64,000 bases of DNA from Oscarella lobularis (Eukaryota; Porifera; Homoscleromorpha; Homosclerophorida; Oscarellidae). This document shows, one piece after another, positions 60,328 through 64,000 of this stretch. Each line of letters begins with the position of its first letter. Position 1 is the stretch's first letter. Position numbers and translations under genes: made by a program. The stretch spans positions 1,054,001 through 1,118,000 of the forward strand of contig NC_089185.1 in the NCBI RefSeq assembly GCF_947507565.1, written 5' to 3'. The notes under the pieces are model-generated. The model saw only the letters and a program-made list of their open reading frames with translations, had not been told where the DNA came from and made no database searches.

Positions 60328-61098
60328 ATGGCTGAAGCGAATCCAGCCGAAATTTTGGCTGCCGTAAAGGCTGGGATAAATCGAGACGGTGCAAATAACC
60401 CTAAAGGAGATCTGTCAACGAGAAAAATAGTCGTCAGCGGCGTAGGCGAAGTAGAATTGGTGCCCGATCGCGTTCACGCGACGATCGACGTGACGAGCGT
60501 CAAAAACAGCGTCGAAGAGGCGCGCGAGAGCGTGCAGCGTCGCGCCGGCTACATTCGACAGGTTCTCCGAAACAACGGACTTCGCGACGCAAATCACGAA
60601 GCGTCGACGACGATCCAGCGCAATGGGACGCCGGAAAATACGTTCACGGTCCGAACCGAATTCGCACTCACGTTCGCCGATCCCGTCGCGTGCGAACGCG
60701 TCCTAAATACTCTTACGGAGAAACTGGAGACGAATGTAACTCTGTCAAAACCGAAATTCTCCCAATCGAAGCGAAGACTCGATGAAGCGAGGTGAGACCA
60801 CGCCTTTTCAATTTCCGTCATAAGGTTTTTGCTCAGACGGCAGGTTTTTCTATTGGCCATTAGAAATGCTCGAGATAAGGCAGCACTCGTAGCTAAGACA
60901 GTCAGAGATGATGTCGGTCGTGTCGTGCTCGTCGAGGAGGAATATAATGAGTGTTCTGGACCGGAGGAAGGTGAGCTGGTGGATCGCGCTGATGAATTGG
61001 TCAGCATGCGGCAGCGAATGAGAATGGCCACGCTTGTATTTCGAGCTAAAGTGAACGCTACGTTCGAACTAAAAAACAGGAAAAATCAGCGAACGTGA
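60328..61098 (+). CDS. IRAK1BP1: IRAK1BP1-like SIMPL-domain protein
   Basis: Two exons joined at a 45-bp intron (60,793-60,837; ...LDEAR|RQVFLLAIRNARDKA). The protein is about 240 residues and forms one SIMPL (DUF541) domain: IVVSGVGEVELVPDRVHATI, VEEARESVQRRAGYIRQVL, FTVRTEFALTFADPVACERVL, AIRNARDKAALVA and VNATFELKN at the end. The ATG at 60,328 (MAEANPAEI) is the first true one. In mammals the protein binds IRAK1 and modulates NF-kB signalling; the ancestral role of the SIMPL fold is unclear. It converges on the sialidase gene with a 58-bp gap. Confidence 0.87.
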
Positions 61099-61156
61099 TT
61101 GAATGCTTTTATAAATACATCACGTAACAATACAGTCTTGTCTTTTTCTTCTTCAT

Positions 61157-62324
61157 TCACGTTGGCACTGAAAAGAAGGCTAGTTCAATGGAATGAAAAC
61201 TCACTGGGGGAGGTATTGGTGATTTTTCAAAAAGCACAGCTGCTGTTGTATCATTGACTTGTATAACTGATGAATAGGCAGATGGTCCTTCATATATTTG
61301 GACGAGGGGAGTCCACGTTTGACCGTCGTCAGGTGACAATTGGATGGTCAAATTTTGACGTCCATTTGGTTCTGGCTTGATATTCGTATTAGGGTGAGAA
61401 GCCAGAAGCATGGTACGTTCAACGTTGGTGAATGACGTGATGGACATTTCACAATCAGCGTTCACAAACGGATCGGCGGTTACAAAAGGAAACCAATTCA
61501 CTCCTCCATCAAACGATTTGAAAAATTTTGGCTGATACGAATAAGCGATTCTTGAATACATAATCAAATTCCCGTCGCTCGTCTCAGCAATTCCGTTTTC
61601 ATTGCAATTATCTAAAAGCAAAAAATCAACTTTCCAAAAGCACCGCCATTCTCTAATTATTATTATTAATTAAACCTATCGAATTTCCCTTATTCCACGT
61701 AGATCCCCCATCGTCAGAGAAAAGCATTCCCGTTCCGTAATAGTACTGCGGCATAATGACTCGTCCATGCCACGCCGTCCCCACGGCGCGTCTCATGACC
61801 CATCCCCCGGCCGGACCGCCGAGACCGCGGCCCAACACGAGCTCGCTCCCGAACGTCTCGCCGTTATCGATCGATCGTACGAGCACGTTCACGCACTCGT
61901 CGTATCCCGTCGCCACCTTGCAGCGCGAATACTGCAGATGAACGGTGCCCGACGTCGGATCGACGGCTGCGTTTTCATTCGAATAAAAGTAGGTCGCGTT
62001 CGCGCGTGCCAATCGCGCGACATCCGTCCACGATCGTCCGTCGTCGTAGCTCCGCTTCAGCACGATATCCTTGTCGTAACAGTGGTGGTCGGCGACGGAT
62101 GCTTGCGCGCCCCAGCAGGTCGTGACGTTGCCGACTGGGGGACGATCGGTCGGCGCTCGGCCTTCGGCGAAAGCCAAGATCGCTCCGTTGCGTGCGATCA
62201 CTAGGCAGGGAACTCGAAACGTTCTATAGCCTTCACTCTCGAAGGAAAACACTTTGTGGTGGTGTTCTGTCGCCTGGGTGAAGGCGAATATCGGTAGAAG
62301 TAGCAGGAGACGGATGCCAGTCAT
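61157..62324 (-). CDS. Secreted exo-alpha-sialidase, gene 2 (GH33)
   Basis: Signal peptide (IRLLLLLPIFAFTQA), then the arginine-containing FRIP-type motif YRTFRVPCLV and ILAFAEGR. There are four Asp boxes: SYDDGRSWT, SDDGGSTWN, SFDGGVNWF and SPDDGQTW. Further sialidase landmarks are NAAVDPTSGTVHLQYSR, AETSDGNLIMYSR, GRQNLTIQ and YEGPSAYSSVIQ (the catalytic Tyr/Glu region near the end). About 366 residues. It is split by one intron of about 64 bp (61,684-61,621) that its neighbour lacks. It should release terminal sialic acids outside the cell or in the secretory/lysosomal route. Confidence 0.9.
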
Positions 62325-62375
62325 GTTCCATACGGTTCATACGGATAAAAATTATCACGTGATTGTACGTACAAT

Positions 62376-63476
62376 TTAGAACAGTCGGGGTAAAGATATA
62401 AAAGCAATGTATAACGATTCAAAATCAATGGGAGTGGGTGGTTCAGAACGTTCATAGAGACATGCAGCTATTGTTTCATTGACCTGTATGATGCTTGAAT
62501 ATGCCGACGGTCCTTCGTACACTTGCGCCAGAACATTCCACGTGCTTCCCATATCGTCTGAATAGTGCACGGTCATATTTTGTCGACCCAGCGGCTGCGG
62601 TTCAACATTGCTATTGGGATGCGAGAGCAAAAGATAAACGGTCTTTTTTGTTTCGAATGAAGTCACCGACATCTGGCAATTGGCATTGATAAGTGACGGT
62701 GAAATGATTGGCTCATACCAGTTCATACCACCATCATCTGAACGGTAGATTCCTGCATCATACTGCCCCCTTCGCATGCACATCACAAGACTCCCATTTG
62801 ACGTTTCGGCAATCTGGTTCTCTCCGTGCCACATCAGATTTGGCCCACTCCTCCACTCACGTCCAGCATCATCTGAGTAGAGAATTCCTGTACCATGTTT
62901 CCCAAATATCACTCGACCCTGCCACGAAGTACTACTTCCGTGACGAACAACCCACCCACCTCCAGGACCACCAATGCCGTGGTTCAAATTTGGATACATA
63001 TGTAATTCACCAAATGATTCCCCATTATCAATAGATTCTGATATGACGTCAATGCAATCACCATAAATTTTAGCTACGCGACAACGAGCGTAGAGCAAGT
63101 GAATGCGACCCGTTCGCGGATCAACGGCTGCATTTGGGTTCGAATAGAAAAAAGTCTCGTTCGCGTGCGTTAGCACGACGGATGTCGTCCAACTCGCACC
63201 GCCGTCGTAGCTCCGTTTATACACGATGTCCTTGTCTACGCACATTCCATCGTGCCCCGATGCAAGTGCACCGTAACAGACCGACGCGTTGCCGACGGGA
63301 GGTCGATTAGTCGCCACTCGGCCTTCGGCGAAGGCGAGGAGAGTGCCATTCGCCGATTGGACGATGCCGGGAATCCGAAACGTCTTGTAACCTTCGCTGA
63401 GCTGGGAAAAGACTTTGTATTGAAGAAGAGCTACGGACGAGTGGAAGAAGAGCAAGAACAGAATCAAACGAGCCAT
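62376..63476 (-). CDS. Secreted exo-alpha-sialidase, gene 1 (GH33)
   Basis: 366 residues in a single exon, paralogue of the gene immediately downstream (51-bp gap from this stop to the next ATG). It has a signal peptide (LILFLLFFHSSVAL), YKTFRIPGIV with FRIP, LLAFAEGRVATNRPPVGNAS, and four Asp boxes (SYDGGASWT, SDDAGREWR, SDDGGMNWY, SDDMGSTWN). NPNAAVDPRTGRIHLLYARC, AETSNGSLVMCMRR, VYEGPSAYSSII and IAACLYE complete the family pattern. The Asp-box six-bladed propeller with a leader is like secreted bacterial and lower-metazoan sialidases. Confidence 0.92.
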   Translation of the reverse strand: MARLILFLLFFHSSVALLQYKVFSQLSEGYKTFRIPGIVQSANGTLLAFAEGRVATNRPPVGNASVCYGALASGHDGMCVDKDIVYKRSYDGGASWTTSVVLTHANETFFYSNPNAAVDPRTGRIHLLYARCRVAKIYGDCIDVISESIDNGESFGELHMYPNLNHGIGGPGGGWVVRHGSSTSWQGRVIFGKHGTGILYSDDAGREWRSGPNLMWHGENQIAETSNGSLVMCMRRGQYDAGIYRSDDGGMNWYEPIISPSLINANCQMSVTSFETKKTVYLLLSHPNSNVEPQPLGRQNMTVHYSDDMGSTWNVLAQVYEGPSAYSSIIQVNETIAACLYERSEPPTPIDFESLYIAFISLPRLF

Positions 63477-63575
63477 GGATGTTTATGTTTACGTACAGCG
63501 CATGCCTCGCTATAGGCGATATAGCACGTGGTGTCGTGGTCTCAAGTCGCGTTCTGACTCTTCCTAGAGCTTTCA
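63477..63575. promoter_or_regulatory. 99-bp divergent promoter, sialidase 1/JAGN1
   Basis: 99 bp between divergent ATGs, with GCGCATGC (about 63,500-63,507), an NRF-1-like half palindrome also seen near other starts in the window. Confidence 0.45.
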
Positions 63576-64000
63576 ATGTCATCTCGCGAAGGCCCGCGAG
63601 CTGCCGGCACGGACGGCTCCGATTTCAGTCATCGCCAACGAGTGGCGTCGCATTATTCCCGCATCGTCGAAGCGAAATGGCGCATGCGACTCGTACTGAT
63701 CATCCACGTCGTTCTCGGCGCGTGCGTCGGACTCCAAGCGATCGTCTCGTCGCGAGGACTCCAACTCATTCCCATATGGGAGTGGACGTGGCTCGTCGGC
63801 TGCCTCTCGTGTCTCGTCGGCTTCGCCGCGCTCAAACGAAACAACGTCAAAATGCTCAAAGTGTTCATGGCGTTACTGCTCGCGCTCGGCGTGGCGCCCG
63901 TCGCCGTGGGACTCTCGCTTCTCGCCGTGCATAGACCGATAGCGATGGCTGATTTGTACATGTTGATGGTCGCTATTGCGGCCGGTTTCACGCACGTTCT
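63576..64000 (+). CDS. JAGN1: Jagunal homologue (JAGN1), 5' part
   Basis: The ATG at 63,576 opens MSSREGPRAAGTDGSDFSHR and continues QRVASHYSRIVEAKWRMRL; the GPRAAGTDGSDF.HR.RVA.HY start is diagnostic for Jagunal. Membrane helices LVLIIHVVLGACVGLQAIV, WTWLVGCLSCLVGFAAL and VFMALLLALGVAPVAVGLSL follow. Jagunal is an ER membrane protein needed for secretory traffic and granulocyte function in animals. The gene runs off the right edge with about 142 of the usual 180 or so codons visible, with no intron so far. Confidence 0.93.
   Translation, partial: MSSREGPRAAGTDGSDFSHRQRVASHYSRIVEAKWRMRLVLIIHVVLGACVGLQAIVSSRGLQLIPIWEWTWLVGCLSCLVGFAALKRNNVKMLKVFMALLLALGVAPVAVGLSLLAVHRPIAMADLYMLMVAIAAGFTHV

Overview
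The window is animal nuclear DNA from a compact genome. It has dense genes on both strands, canonical GT-AG introns mostly of about 35-110 bp, several head-to-head gene pairs, and clear metazoan orthologues (myosin VI, RPL24, PDHA1, RAB39, RABL3, JAGN1, MTF-1-like, IRAK1BP1). The giant cadherin with cohesin domains matches the coherin family described from choanoflagellates and the homoscleromorph sponge Oscarella. With the tiny introns, a homoscleromorph sponge is the best guess for the source; this is inference.

Region 1 (1-35,282, minus strand) is one gene: an uninterrupted coherin reading frame of at least 11,430 codons over 16 exons that I could join in frame, running off the left edge in its cytoplasmic tail. 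One exon alone is about 29.8 kb. The protein has a signal peptide, about 57 cadherin repeats in five arrays (roughly 41, 7, 3, 4 and 2), four TMEM132-like ectodomain modules between the arrays, three canonical cohesin plus dockerin pairs, one transmembrane helix and a tail. In all three cohesin-dockerin linkers there are two basic, furin-like clusters. This suggests a protein that could be cut and then held together by its own cohesin-dockerin clasps.

Region 2 (35,283-52,774) holds, on the minus strand, an MTF-1-like zinc-finger gene, a degenerate repeat with a TATA box and a retroelement-type nuclease-like ORF, myosin VI (with an internally deleted copy of the same repeat in its first large intron), a mucin-like adhesion GPCR, and METTL25B. 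RABL3 starts on the plus strand 41 bp from METTL25B.

Region 3 (52,775-64,000) holds CCDC28-like (minus, with two near-identical 500-bp repeats carrying a long hairpin in an intron), RPL24 (plus), PDHA1 (minus), an SLC35F1/F2-type transporter (minus), RAB39 (minus), IRAK1BP1 (plus), two tandem secreted sialidases (minus) and the 5' part of JAGN1 (plus, cut by the right edge). The linked genes are mostly unrelated housekeeping functions; the shared feature is tight packing with short bidirectional promoters. All exon borders were read by eye and have not been tested against transcripts.
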